Both the position numbers and the translations under genes were made by a program. Shown piece by piece: positions 7,777 to 17,187 of a stretch of DNA of 64,000 nucleotides. Below the pieces are notes generated by a model, which saw only the letters and a program-made list of their open reading frames with translations, was not told where the DNA came from and did no database searches. Numbering within the stretch: position 1 is the first letter of the stretch; each line of letters starts with the position of its first letter. Source of the stretch: Ruminococcaceae bacterium HV4-5-B5C (GTDB taxonomy: Bacteria; Bacillota; Clostridia; Oscillospirales; Acutalibacteraceae); assembly GCA_900184925.1 (NCBI GenBank), contig FXYJ02000005.1, positions 186,001 through 250,000 on the forward strand. Reading direction: 5' to 3'.

Positions 7777-9090
7777 ATGAATCATATCGTTTTGCTTTCA
7801 GGGGGAATGGGGCAGCGCCTTTGGCCGCTGTCCACTCTGACGCGTCCGAAACAGTACATCCGATTTCTGACAGACGAGCAGACCGGGAAACCGTGTTCCA
7901 TGGTGCAGCGGGTGTGGAAGCAGCTCGCTCAGGCCGATCTGGCGGAAAACAGTGTGATCTGCGCGGGAATGCGGCAGCAGGAGATTCTTCGCGGTCAGCT
8001 TGGCAGCGTAGGCATCGCACTGGAGCCGGAGGGAAGGGACACGTTTGCGGCAGTGCTGCTTTCCTGCTCTTATCTGAAAAGCTGCAAAGGTGCTTCGGAC
8101 GCCGACACCGTGTGCTTCATGCCGGTCGACCCGTACACGGAACAGTCCTATTTTGAACTGCTGAAGCGCATGCCCGGCGTCCTTTCGGAAAGCGGTGCGG
8201 AGATTGTCCTGATGGGCATTCGACCTCGCTTTGCCTCTGGAAGCTACGGCTATCTGGTGCCCGGACGCAGGGGGAAAGGTTACCTCGTTGTGGATTCCTT
8301 CGCCGAAAAGCCGGGAGTGAAGGAAGCGGAACGGCTGATCGCTCTGGGAGCTTTGTGGAACGGAGGCGTGTTCTGCCTGCGTGTTGGAAAAGCCATGGGC
8401 CTTCTGGAGGACAGAAATCTGCCGACCGATTACGATAGTCTGTGCCGCGAATATTCTTCCCTTCCGCGGGACAGCTTTGACCGTGCGGTGGTGGAGAAAT
8501 GCAGCAGCCTTGCCGCCGTGAAATATTCCGGTATGTGGAAAGATATCGGCACCTGGGACGCCGCTTCCAAAGTGCTTGACGGCGGAACGCGGACAAACTG
8601 TGTGGAAGACGCTTCCTGCCGGAATTTCTGCGCCGTCAATGAAACGGGGATTCCGCTTGTGGCTGTCGGCGTAAAAAATCTGATCGTGGCCGCGAGCAGC
8701 GACGGCATCCTCGTTGCGGACGCAGGAATGGATCTTCACCTCAAACAGATCATTTCGGGCTTGGAGGCCCGCCCGTCGTTCGAAGAGAAAAGTTGGGGAA
8801 CCAGCACTGTGCTCGACTTTTTCCGGGAGGGCGGAGCGGAATATATCGTCCGCGAACTGCGCATGCATCCGGGAATGGAACTGAATTCTCCGGGAGCCAA
8901 TTCGACCGGGAGCGTGTCTGTTCTCAAAGGCGGGGGATTTGTGTCGTCGCACACAGGGGAACTCGAGCTTTTGCCCGGAGCGTGCTTTCCCGTTCCGGCG
9001 GGTGAACCGTTCCTGCTGCGCGCCGGTAAGGCCGGGCTGGTTCTGGTGCTGACTCAGAAGGGACAGCCGGGGTCTTTTTCATGCCAATAG
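7777..9090 (+). CDS. Mannose-1-phosphate guanylyltransferase-like protein with degenerate cupin domain
   Basis: The nucleotidyltransferase signature is clear: LSGGMGQRLWPLS followed by RPKQY, later MPVDPY, FAEKPG and LWNGGVF. These are hallmarks of GDP-mannose pyrophosphorylase (ManC/AlgA), which makes GDP-mannose from mannose-1-phosphate and GTP. The C-terminal 100 residues sit where bifunctional enzymes carry a mannose-6-phosphate isomerase cupin (PGMELN, LLPGACFPVPAGEP), but the metal-binding histidines of that cupin are absent, so isomerase activity is unlikely. ATG 7777 has GGGGA 7 nt upstream; a TTG directly before it could also serve. It is the first gene of the polysaccharide operon and would supply the sugar nucleotide. 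Confidence 0.8.
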   Translation: MNHIVLLSGGMGQRLWPLSTLTRPKQYIRFLTDEQTGKPCSMVQRVWKQLAQADLAENSVICAGMRQQEILRGQLGSVGIALEPEGRDTFAAVLLSCSYLKSCKGASDADTVCFMPVDPYTEQSYFELLKRMPGVLSESGAEIVLMGIRPRFASGSYGYLVPGRRGKGYLVVDSFAEKPGVKEAERLIALGALWNGGVFCLRVGKAMGLLEDRNLPTDYDSLCREYSSLPRDSFDRAVVEKCSSLAAVKYSGMWKDIGTWDAASKVLDGGTRTNCVEDASCRNFCAVNETGIPLVAVGVKNLIVAASSDGILVADAGMDLHLKQIISGLEARPSFEEKSWGTSTVLDFFREGGAEYIVRELRMHPGMELNSPGANSTGSVSVLKGGGFVSSHTGELELLPGACFPVPAGEPFLLRAGKAGLVLVLTQKGQPGSFSCQ

Positions 9091-9199
9091 CATGACCGCA
9101 GACCGGAGATGATTTTTGAAAAGGCGGTGAGGCGGAACGAAACGGAAATACCTCAGAAAGAGCAAGCAGAAGATCCGGCTGGACTGGATCGTCTTTGCC

Positions 9200-10684
9200 A
9201 TGCTTTTTGTTGCGGAAGCAGCCTACGGCGTTTACCTCGGCTACTTTCAGAACGTTTTGCTGGGGGACGCCGTGAGCCGGACGGCCAACGCTTTTTATGT
9301 GTTCTTCTGCAAACCGTACCGCTTTACCTCCATGGGTCTGGTCTGGAATCCGCTTCCCAGCCTTCTTCAGCTGCCTTTTGTGCTGCTCGCAAAACTCTGG
9401 AGGCCGTTTGTCACAAAAGGGATCGGGGCCGCCGTTGTCTCGGCCTTTTTTGCGGCGTGGGAAGGAAAGCTGATTCTGAATACGTTTGACCGGATGGAGG
9501 TGGGGCGGCGCGTGTCGCTGCCGCTCACACTGCTGTTCTGTCTGAACCCGTATGTTTTCTTTTACGGCGCCAACGGGATGAGCGAGATCATGTTTATCGC
9601 CTTCGCCGTGCAGATTGTCTGTTCGCTGACGCTGTGGATGCGGATGGGCGGGGCGAGCCATCTTGTAGCCGCGTCCGGCGGCTTTGTCGGAATGTTCCTC
9701 ACGCGCTATGAGGCGATTCCGTTTGCCGTGACGGTCGCGCTCGGCATGGTCGTCAATATTCTGTACAGCCGTCGGGAAAAGAAATATTATCCGCCGGATA
9801 ACACAAAGGAAAAGTTCTTTTATATAGAAGGAAGCATGTGGGTTACCTTTTTCCCGCTGATCTACTCCGTGCTCGTCTGGATTTTCTATAACTGGTCCAT
9901 TACGGGCAACCCTCTGTATTTTCTGAATTCCGGGTATTCCATGAGTGCCTATTCCGATTATTACACAAGCTACGGAGGGATTGTCGGCGCAGTCGGTTTT
10001 GTCTGGGTCAGAATCTGGCCGTTCCTGCTCGTCTTTTTCGGCCTCATCGCCGTCAGAATCATGTCGGGCACGCTGCTTCACCCGGATACCGTCATTATTA
10101 CGTTCGTTACGCTCGGGCTTTCTGTTTTCCAGTTCTTTATGGTCGCAAAAGGCAAGTCGGGGGGCTATGTACGTTACCTGTGCTACCCGCTGATGATTGC
10201 CGCCGCGTGGCTCCCTTACCAGATGTCGGTCCTGAGGGGCCGGGTACAGAAGGCGGCGGCCGGCCTGATGGCTGCGGTACTGATATTTACCGGCGGTTAT
10301 TTTCTCTGGGCATTTCAGTATTCTTCGCTGATGCGGGAGGATACACTGCTGATGATTCCGGAGCACTCCACGGAAGTAGCCAACTATATCAATTCCAATC
10401 TGAAAAACGACCGCATTCTCATGGATTCCTACCGTACCTACTACGTCATTATGAACGTCGACAATGTGGACAATCTGGTTGTGAGTTGTAGCCCGGATTT
10501 TGCACAGGCTGTGAAAGACCCCGTGAAAAACAACATCGACTATGTCATCGTTCCGCAGATCGGCAGTTACGGGAACATGGATGCGCTGAATATCGCTTAC
10601 CCCGCGCTTTACTGGCACGGTGAGAAGTGGTGTCAGGAAGTTACCGAAATCGGCGAGTTCCGAATTTACAAGGTGCTCAAATGA
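9200..10684 (+). CDS. Multi-pass membrane glycosyltransferase (GT39/ArnT-like), unusual start
   Basis: This is a 494-residue protein with about 10 hydrophobic segments and a C-terminal soluble domain. The segment FCLNPYVFFYGANGMSEIM resembles the PMT/ArnT GT-C superfamily, whose members use lipid-linked sugars at the outer face. It probably modifies or assembles the polysaccharide made by the next genes. Start problem: ATG 9200 has no ribosome binding site and lies inside the first hydrophobic segment. The frame is open back to a TGA at 9128 with a basic stretch (KRKYLRKSKQK) but no ATG, GTG or TTG. Either a non-standard start is used or there is a small indel upstream. The stop codon is 13 bp before the GT2 gene. 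Confidence 0.7.
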   Translation: MLFVAEAAYGVYLGYFQNVLLGDAVSRTANAFYVFFCKPYRFTSMGLVWNPLPSLLQLPFVLLAKLWRPFVTKGIGAAVVSAFFAAWEGKLILNTFDRMEVGRRVSLPLTLLFCLNPYVFFYGANGMSEIMFIAFAVQIVCSLTLWMRMGGASHLVAASGGFVGMFLTRYEAIPFAVTVALGMVVNILYSRREKKYYPPDNTKEKFFYIEGSMWVTFFPLIYSVLVWIFYNWSITGNPLYFLNSGYSMSAYSDYYTSYGGIVGAVGFVWVRIWPFLLVFFGLIAVRIMSGTLLHPDTVIITFVTLGLSVFQFFMVAKGKSGGYVRYLCYPLMIAAAWLPYQMSVLRGRVQKAAAGLMAAVLIFTGGYFLWAFQYSSLMREDTLLMIPEHSTEVANYINSNLKNDRILMDSYRTYYVIMNVDNVDNLVVSCSPDFAQAVKDPVKNNIDYVIVPQIGSYGNMDALNIAYPALYWHGEKWCQEVTEIGEFRIYKVLK

Positions 10685-10697
10685 AGGGGGACGCCGT

Positions 10698-12947
10698 ATG
10701 AAGGGTAAACAAGAAAAGCTCGGCACGCGGCTGGTTCGTGCCGGATATATTACGGAACAGCAGCTGGAGCAGGCCCTCCGGTTTCAGGAGCAGGAGGGAG
10801 ACCTTCTCGGTGAAACGCTTGTCCGCCATGGCTTTCTCACAAAAGAGGAGCTCTCCCGCTTCATTTTTTCCGACCCGGGGACAAGTCTCGGGGAAATCCT
10901 GATCGGTGACGGATACCTTACCCGCGCACAGCTTTCCGAAGCGCTGGAGTATCAGAGGGAATACGGCGGCCGTCTCGGGGCCATCTGCGTTTCCCGGGGA
11001 TATCTGACCGCCCGGCAGCTTGAACTTTCGCTTAAAAAGAAAGCTGCGCCAAAGGGAAAACTGGGGGAAGAGCTTCTTCGCCTTGGTGTGATCACTCAGG
11101 AGCAGCTTGAAGAAGCGCTTTCCATGCAGCGCCGAAGCGGCGGCCGCCTCGGGGAGATTCTCCTCTTTCTTGGCTTCGTCACACAGGACGAGCTGTACCG
11201 TGCGCTGGCAACGCAGGGCGAGATCGGGCGCGTCGGCCGCTCGGTGAACCTGAAGGATGTAAATGCCCTGCCCTACAAAATGGCAGAGCGCTACGGTGCC
11301 ATTATCATTCGGGAAGAAACGGACTACGCCGTTGTGGCTGTGAGGGAAAAACTCAACCCCAAAGCAGAGGCGGCAATCGAAAAATACCTCAAAAAGCCGA
11401 TTGAGCAGGTATTGATGACCGAGGCGGAAGGGTTTCAGTTCTGGGAGCAGGTCTACCGTACGCGAGAGGTTCAGGACAGCGTTTTCGGCCTTTATGAAGA
11501 ACAGCCGCAGAACTCCGCCATCGTCACGTTCACGTCCTCTCAGCTTGCTGTTCTGCTTGTGCTTCTGATTGTTTTTATCATCTGCATGGCGTTCAGCTGG
11601 CGCGGAACGCTGCTTGCCTTTGTCATCATCTGCCAGGTTATTTATCTGCTGATGGCGATCGCCAAGTTCTGGATCGTCATGCGCGGAGTGAAACGCAACG
11701 CGCAGCTTCGCTTTTCTGAGGAAGAGGTCGCGGCGGTAGACGAATCAAAACTTCCGATTTACACGGTGCTGATTCCGGTATACAAGGAAAAAGAAGTCGT
11801 CAGTCAGCTGATCGAACGCATCCGGGCCATGGACTACCCGAAGTACAAGCTTGATGTGCGCATTCTTTTGGAAGAGAATGATGAAGAAACCGTCGAACTG
11901 ATCAGTTCCATGCACCTGCCGGATTATTTTACCCCCATCGTCGTGCCCGCGTCGCAGCCGCAGACGAAGCCGAAAGCGTGCAACTACGGGCTGCTGCAGG
12001 CAAAAGGCGAGTATGTCGTCATTTACGACGCGGAGGACCGGCCGGAGTCCGATCAGCTGAAAAAAGCGTATCTCGCCTTTCAGCAGCTGCCGGACGAATA
12101 CGTTTGCGTACAGGCAAAGCTGAATTATTTCAACAGCAGGCAGAATGGGCTCACCAAGCTGTTCACACAGGAATACAGCATGTGGTTCGAGCTGCTTCTC
12201 GTCGGCATCATGCAGATGGACATCCCCATTCCGCTGGGCGGCACATCCAATCACTTTAAAATGAGCTTTCTTAAAAAAGTCGGAGGCTGGGACCCGTTCA
12301 ACGTCACGGAGGACGCCGACCTCGGCATCCGTCTTTACAAATACCGCTACAAAACGGCGATTCTCGATTCCCGAACATGGGAAGAGGCCAACAGTAAGGT
12401 GTCGAACTGGATCCGCCAGAGGTCACGCTGGATCAAGGGCTATATGCAGACCTTTTTCGTGCATATGAGAAGTCCCGGAAAACTGTACCGCACGATCGGT
12501 TTCCGCGGATTTCTCGGGTACCTTGCCATGATTTTCGGCACACCGTTCCTGCCGCTCGTGAACCCGATCTTCTGGGGACTCATGATTGTCTGGCTCTGCA
12601 CGCAGGCCCCGTGGATCCAGTCGCTTTTTCCCGGGCTGCTCTACTATATCGCCGTGATTCAGCTCGTCGTTGGAAACTTCATTTTCATCTACATGAATAT
12701 GATTGGCACCTATTATGTGATTCGGGACTGTGCCCTGAAAAAGCGCCAGCCGTTTTCCTACAGCCTGATCCGTTACGGCCTGCTGACCCCGATCTACTGG
12801 ATCCTGATGAGCGTGGCAGCCTACAAAGCGCTGTTCCAACTGATCGCAAAACCATCCTACTGGGAGAAAACCCACCACGGCCTGACGGATGCGGAGTCGT
12901 CCGGCCAAAGCGGAACAGATTCCGCACAGGGAGGAAACGTTTCATGA
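10698..12947 (+). CDS. GT2 family polysaccharide synthase with six N-terminal MshEN-type repeats (NfrB/BcsA-like)
   Basis: This 749-aa protein begins with six repeats of the pattern xLGxxLxxxGxxTxxxLxxAL, with the LG pair near residues 8, 37, 64, 93, 122 and 151 (a period of about 29). This is the MshEN/GspE-N motif whose best-studied members bind c-di-GMP. Residues 180-260 resemble the rest of a GspE-N module. Two TM helices (about 280-328) lead to a GT2 domain with VLIPVYKEKEV, KPKACNYG, DAED (444-447), TED (537-539) and QRSRW (574-578), the processive synthase signature. More TM segments follow. There is no PilZ domain. The protein ends by ATGA overlap with the BcsB-like gene. It is inferred to be a c-di-GMP-controlled exopolysaccharide synthase; the sugar is unknown, possibly mannose or a derivative given the first operon gene. 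Confidence 0.85.
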   Translation: MKGKQEKLGTRLVRAGYITEQQLEQALRFQEQEGDLLGETLVRHGFLTKEELSRFIFSDPGTSLGEILIGDGYLTRAQLSEALEYQREYGGRLGAICVSRGYLTARQLELSLKKKAAPKGKLGEELLRLGVITQEQLEEALSMQRRSGGRLGEILLFLGFVTQDELYRALATQGEIGRVGRSVNLKDVNALPYKMAERYGAIIIREETDYAVVAVREKLNPKAEAAIEKYLKKPIEQVLMTEAEGFQFWEQVYRTREVQDSVFGLYEEQPQNSAIVTFTSSQLAVLLVLLIVFIICMAFSWRGTLLAFVIICQVIYLLMAIAKFWIVMRGVKRNAQLRFSEEEVAAVDESKLPIYTVLIPVYKEKEVVSQLIERIRAMDYPKYKLDVRILLEENDEETVELISSMHLPDYFTPIVVPASQPQTKPKACNYGLLQAKGEYVVIYDAEDRPESDQLKKAYLAFQQLPDEYVCVQAKLNYFNSRQNGLTKLFTQEYSMWFELLLVGIMQMDIPIPLGGTSNHFKMSFLKKVGGWDPFNVTEDADLGIRLYKYRYKTAILDSRTWEEANSKVSNWIRQRSRWIKGYMQTFFVHMRSPGKLYRTIGFRGFLGYLAMIFGTPFLPLVNPIFWGLMIVWLCTQAPWIQSLFPGLLYYIAVIQLVVGNFIFIYMNMIGTYYVIRDCALKKRQPFSYSLIRYGLLTPIYWILMSVAAYKALFQLIAKPSYWEKTHHGLTDAESSGQSGTDSAQGGNVS

Positions 12948-15175
12948 AAAAACAAAGACGGCGGCTCCTGATCATTCCCGTTTTGGCGGCCATGATTGTA
13001 TCAACCGCCTTTCCGGCAAAGGCGGTCACCGCAGAACCCGCTCCGACGGGAGAAAACGTGTCGGTTTCACTCTTCTCGTCGCCGCAGTCGCTGAAACTGC
13101 CGCACAACACCGCTTCCTTCTGGTTTATGATACCGGACGGGACCAAACTTGGGGACGGCTGCAGCCTGACGCTGCACATGAAAGCCGCGCAGACGCTCCT
13201 GAGCGACTATTCGAGCGTGACGCTGGTCATCAATGACGTGCAGATTTCAAGCGTGCGCCTCGAGACGCTTGTCAAGAACGGCGAGGGAAGCTGGACGGTG
13301 CCCGTTCCGACGGCACGCCTGAAAACGGACGGGACGCTCAACGAGCTCAGAATCGTCACGGCCCAGCGTTCCATTCTCGGCGACTGCGCCGATATCGACA
13401 ACCCTTCCAACTGGGTGACGCTGGACGACAGTTCTGTCTTAAACCTCAATGTTCTTTCTCTCGGAAGCCCCGAGCTCGGCACCGTGCTGCCGTATTATTT
13501 TAACCGTGTGGACCAGATGAACCGTACGGACGCGGAGTTCATTCTTCCTTCGCAGGCGGGCGGCGAAACGCGTTCCGCCATGCTGACCGTCGCTTCCGCC
13601 GCGGGCGCCGCTTACCCTGCAAAAGACAGAGTCGGTTTTTCCGTGTCACAGGGAAGCCCCGCAGGCACGGAGCAGAACCGTGTCTTCGTCGGGCTCGGTC
13701 AGCAGAAGCCTGAGGGCACAGGCGAAGTTCCCGCACTGAGCGCGGGTGCCGGGTATCTTTCTGTGGCGCGCAGCGGAGGGTTTAACAATCTTTTCGTTTA
13801 TGGCATAGATGCCGCAGGACTTCAGAAAGCGGCGGCTTTCTTTACGCATTCCCAGTACCTCTCGCAGCTTTCGGGCACTTCCGCCGTAATCACCACCGAC
13901 CTTCAGAACCGCGCGGCCGCTTCCGTGAAAAAGGACGACGGCTATTACACACTCTCCGATTTCGGCTATGACACCGTGAACCTTGCGGGAGCGTTCCACC
14001 AGCAGGTCACCTATACGCTGAAACAGCCGCAGGATATCAGGAGCGGAAACAGCTCTTATGTGGAGATTCATTTCCGCCACTCCGCCGCACTGGTGGGGGA
14101 TACCTCCCTGCTTACGGTCTATGTCAACGACGTTGCCGTCAACAGCGTCCAGCTTTCTTCCTCCAATGCCTCGGGCGGAACAATCCGGGCGGCGATCCCT
14201 TCCGGGGCGCTTGACAGCAGTACCGTAAACATAAAGGTCGACTGCTACAACTATCTCGGAAAAATCGACTGCTCAAAGGATTACTACGACACTGCATGGA
14301 GCGTCATCGACAAAAGCTCCGTCGTTTACTTTGAACCGGGAACCACGGCTCTTCCCCCGACGCTGAATCAGTTCCCCGTTTTCGACGCGGCTGCATCGGG
14401 GGGGACAGGTACGGCCATTCTTGCTGCGCCGAAAAACGCTTCGCAGAGTCTGCTCGAAACCGCCGCGGAGCTGGCGTGCAGAGCGGGGCAGAACACCGGC
14501 ACGGCTCTGCGCTGGGAATATACGGATGACCTTGCCGATTTTTCCGCAAAGTCTGCGTCGGACGTCATGATTCTCGGAAACGGGGGCGACATTCCGAGTG
14601 AGGTTTCAAAGCTGCTCACTGCAGTTCCGCAGCCGGACGGCGGGTTTACTGTGTCCGCTTCGGCACCCGTGACTGCGGAGGCTCTTCGCGGCAAGATCGT
14701 GATTCAGGCGGTTCGTTCCCCTTGGAATTTCTCGCGCAGGGTTTATGTCGTTACCTGCCCCTCCGGCATGGAAGCGCAGCTGAAGCAGTTTGTTTCGGCA
14801 CGGAGCAGCCTCAACCGGCTCAGCGGCACCATGGCGCTGATTGATGCCGCCGGGAATGTCACAACCCTCGGCTCTGCGTCCGTAGCGCCGCAGGAGAAAA
14901 TACCGTTTTCCTTCGATCGCGCCGTGAGCTGGCTTGTGCGTACGACGGGAATTTCGCGACTCGGTCTGATTATCATTCTTGTCTGCATCCTGATCATTCT
15001 TCTGCTGATCATCCGGGTTATGTCCAACCACAGAAGGTTTGTTCACGCAAAGGCAAAAGTGGAGAGAACCAATTCGAAAGCGGGGACTCCGCCGCCGGAG
15101 GAAGCGCCCCACCAGGAGAAAGGCGGAAAGGGGCAGTCTCCGGAGCCAGATAATTTCGATGAAAACGACCGATAA
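12944..15175 (+). CDS. BcsB-like exported partner of the polysaccharide synthase
   Basis: This is a 743-aa protein with a signal peptide (KKQRRRLLIIPVLAAM... with A-K-A near residue 28), a long extracytoplasmic part and one C-terminal TM helix (about 680-702, GLIIILVCILIILLLII) followed by a charged tail. The region with FWFMIPDGTKL...LTLHMKAAQTLLSDYSS and the second LKQPQDIRSG...VEIHFRHSA block correspond to the duplicated jelly-roll/flavodoxin layout of BcsB, which guides the nascent chain outside the membrane. It overlaps the synthase by 4 bp, which argues for a fixed complex. The start ATG 12944 follows GAGGAAACG. Confidence 0.82.
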   Translation: MKKQRRRLLIIPVLAAMIVSTAFPAKAVTAEPAPTGENVSVSLFSSPQSLKLPHNTASFWFMIPDGTKLGDGCSLTLHMKAAQTLLSDYSSVTLVINDVQISSVRLETLVKNGEGSWTVPVPTARLKTDGTLNELRIVTAQRSILGDCADIDNPSNWVTLDDSSVLNLNVLSLGSPELGTVLPYYFNRVDQMNRTDAEFILPSQAGGETRSAMLTVASAAGAAYPAKDRVGFSVSQGSPAGTEQNRVFVGLGQQKPEGTGEVPALSAGAGYLSVARSGGFNNLFVYGIDAAGLQKAAAFFTHSQYLSQLSGTSAVITTDLQNRAAASVKKDDGYYTLSDFGYDTVNLAGAFHQQVTYTLKQPQDIRSGNSSYVEIHFRHSAALVGDTSLLTVYVNDVAVNSVQLSSSNASGGTIRAAIPSGALDSSTVNIKVDCYNYLGKIDCSKDYYDTAWSVIDKSSVVYFEPGTTALPPTLNQFPVFDAAASGGTGTAILAAPKNASQSLLETAAELACRAGQNTGTALRWEYTDDLADFSAKSASDVMILGNGGDIPSEVSKLLTAVPQPDGGFTVSASAPVTAEALRGKIVIQAVRSPWNFSRRVYVVTCPSGMEAQLKQFVSARSSLNRLSGTMALIDAAGNVTTLGSASVAPQEKIPFSFDRAVSWLVRTTGISRLGLIIILVCILIILLLIIRVMSNHRRFVHAKAKVERTNSKAGTPPPEEAPHQEKGGKGQSPEPDNFDENDR

Positions 15176-15226
15176 AGACGGACCCCTGTAAAGATTCATG
15201 GAGGAAGAAAGGAAAGCATTCAAAGA

Positions 15227-16171
15227 ATGACGGGAAAAGTAGTTGCTGCGGCGCTCAATCCGTCGCTGGACAGGACGGTCGAAGTGGACGGGTTTGCACC
15301 GTACGGGCTGAACCGGGTTCTCTGTTCGCGGACCGACCCGGGAGGAAAGGGAATCAACGCGGCGCGGGTGCTTCGCAGCTTCGGCACTGACGTGACGGTG
15401 ACCGGCTTTGCCGCCGGGAAGGCGGGGGAACTGCTTCGCGGGTTCCTTTCCAGCGAAAATATCGCTTCGGAACTGCTGGAGATTCCAGGAGAAACGCGCA
15501 CCAATCTGAAAGTTCTCGACCGAAAAACAGGAAGAATCACGGAGATCAACGAGAGCGGCTGTACGGTGCCGCCCGAATGTCTGAGACAGTTCGAAGAAAA
15601 TTTCCGTTCCCTTTGCTCCGGGGCGGAAATCGTGATCCTGAGCGGCAGTCTGCCGCCCGGAGTTCCTTCCGGCTATTATGCCCGCCTGACCGAAGTGGCC
15701 GGTTGCTGCGGTGCGCGAGTTATTCTGGATGCGGACGGCGAGGCTCTGCGGCAGGGTGTCGGTAAGGCACCCTGTGCCGTCAAACCGAACCTCGAGGAAC
15801 TGCGGGTGCTCACCGGGCTTCCGCTCGAAACGCCGCGCGGCATTCTTGCCGCCGGGCGCAAACTGACGGCGGCGGGGATTTCCCTCGTCGCCGTATCCAT
15901 GGGCGCGCAGGGCGCCGTTTTTCTCGACGGGCAGCACGCCTTCCGGGCAGTTCCGTGGAGCATTCCGGCGGGGAATGCGACCGGTGCGGGGGATTCGATG
16001 GTCGGCGTGCTTGCATATGCACTTCTTCAAGGGGAGGAGCTTGCCGAAATCACGCGCCTTGCCACGGCTGCGGGAACGGTTACGGCGTCCAAGCCCGGCA
16101 CGCAGCTCTGCACGATGGCGGAAGTCATGGAGAAGCTCCCGCTTGTTTCGGTGAGTCCGCTGGAACCGTAA
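15227..16171 (+). CDS. PfkB-family sugar kinase, 1-phosphofructokinase/tagatose-6-phosphate kinase type
   Basis: This 314-aa kinase has the LacC/FruK layout: N-terminal AAALNPSLDRTVEV, GGKGINAARVL (PfkB motif 1) and the ATP-site motif GNATGAGDSMVG with the catalytic Asp near residue 256. It would phosphorylate a hexose phosphate at the 1- or 6-position. It is not next to a fructose PTS, so the exact substrate is open. It follows the BcsB-like gene by 51 bp and could be its last co-transcribed gene or independent. Confidence 0.85.
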   Translation: MTGKVVAAALNPSLDRTVEVDGFAPYGLNRVLCSRTDPGGKGINAARVLRSFGTDVTVTGFAAGKAGELLRGFLSSENIASELLEIPGETRTNLKVLDRKTGRITEINESGCTVPPECLRQFEENFRSLCSGAEIVILSGSLPPGVPSGYYARLTEVAGCCGARVILDADGEALRQGVGKAPCAVKPNLEELRVLTGLPLETPRGILAAGRKLTAAGISLVAVSMGAQGAVFLDGQHAFRAVPWSIPAGNATGAGDSMVGVLAYALLQGEELAEITRLATAAGTVTASKPGTQLCTMAEVMEKLPLVSVSPLEP

Positions 16172-16254
16172 GAAAAAGCGTCGTAAACTTCCTTAAAAGC
16201 CCTGAAATGGACTGATTTTACAGATCACTGGCAGTCGGATTCCGTCCGAAACAG

Positions 16255-16284
16255 TTGCAAAAATGGACGTGATTCGTGTATAAT
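16255..16284 (+). promoter_or_regulatory. Sigma-A-type promoter of nfnAB
   Basis: The -35 is TTGCAA (16255-16260), the spacer 18 bp and the -10 TATAAT (16279-16284), 55 bp upstream of the start codon. Confidence 0.75.
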
Positions 16285-16338
16285 GAAAAAAACCGCATTG
16301 TCGGTATTTTAACAAATTACTGCATAGGAAGTGTCGCA

Positions 16339-17187
16339 ATGTTTCGGATCCTTCAAAAGCGGAAGCTGAACGATTCCATGACCCTCATGGTGATCGACGC
16401 CCCGTATATCGCAAAAAAGGCCCAGGCGGGTGAGTTTATCATCCTGCGAGTCAATGAGCACGGCGAGCGAATCCCGCTGACCATTGCCGACTATGACCGC
16501 GAAAAGGGAACGGTCACCATCATATATCAGATCGTCGGAAAAACGACCATGATCCTCGACCGGCTGAACGAGGGCGACGCACTGCTCGACTTCATCGGCC
16601 CGCTCGGGAAGGCCAGCAACCTCACCGGCTACAAAAAGGCCGCGGTCATCGGCGGCGGCGCGGGCTGCGCCATTGCCTACCCGCAGGCGAAAGCTCTGCA
16701 TGCACAGGGCACAAAAGTGGACATGATCGCCGGGTTCCGCAGTCAGGATATCGTCATTTTGGAAGATGAAATGCGCGCCGCGAGCGATAACCTCACTATC
16801 ATGACTGACGACGGTTCCAACGGGAATAAGGGTTTTGTGACCGAAGCGCTCCGCAGCAACATTGAGAACGGCGCGGGGTATGACCTCGTCGTCGCAATCG
16901 GTCCTCTCGTGATGATGCGCGCCGTCTGCAATCTGACGAAACCGTACGGCATCAAGACCGTCATCAGCATGAACCCGATCATGATCGACGGCACGGGAAT
17001 GTGCGGCGGCTGCCGCCTTACCGTCGGCGGAAAGACGAAGTTCGCCTGCGTCGACGGCCCGGATTTCGACGGCCATGAGGTCGATTTCGACGAAGCGATC
17101 AAGCGCTCCAGAACGTATTTCGACATGGAGCGCGAAGCTGCGCGGGACTATCAATGTCATCTGATGGAGGGCGCAAACAATGCCTAA
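16339..17187 (+). CDS. nfnA: NADPH:ferredoxin oxidoreductase subunit A (sulfide dehydrogenase/FNR-like)
   Basis: This 282-aa protein has a ferredoxin-reductase-type FAD domain (FRILQKRKLNDSM, GERIPLTIADYD), an NAD-binding domain (AAVIGGGAGCAIAYPQ) and a C-terminal [2Fe-2S] cysteine cluster (MCGGCRLTVGGKTKFACVDG). This is the arrangement of NfnA and of the dihydroorotate-dehydrogenase electron-transfer subunit family. The next gene overlaps by 8 bp and encodes the NfnB/GltD-like partner, so the pair is best read as NfnAB, the electron-bifurcating NADH-dependent ferredoxin:NADP oxidoreductase of anaerobes. ATG 16339 was chosen for its GGAAG site and family length; a frame extends 21 codons further up. 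Confidence 0.88.
   Translation: MFRILQKRKLNDSMTLMVIDAPYIAKKAQAGEFIILRVNEHGERIPLTIADYDREKGTVTIIYQIVGKTTMILDRLNEGDALLDFIGPLGKASNLTGYKKAAVIGGGAGCAIAYPQAKALHAQGTKVDMIAGFRSQDIVILEDEMRAASDNLTIMTDDGSNGNKGFVTEALRSNIENGAGYDLVVAIGPLVMMRAVCNLTKPYGIKTVISMNPIMIDGTGMCGGCRLTVGGKTKFACVDGPDFDGHEVDFDEAIKRSRTYFDMEREAARDYQCHLMEGANNA

Noticed and set aside
8924..10726. 600-codon minus-strand frame
   Set aside because: Antisense to the membrane glycosyltransferase; composition rich in H, R, D typical of a shadow frame.
14606..16030. 474-codon minus-strand frame
   Set aside because: Runs across two plus-strand genes with clear motifs; no own domain.
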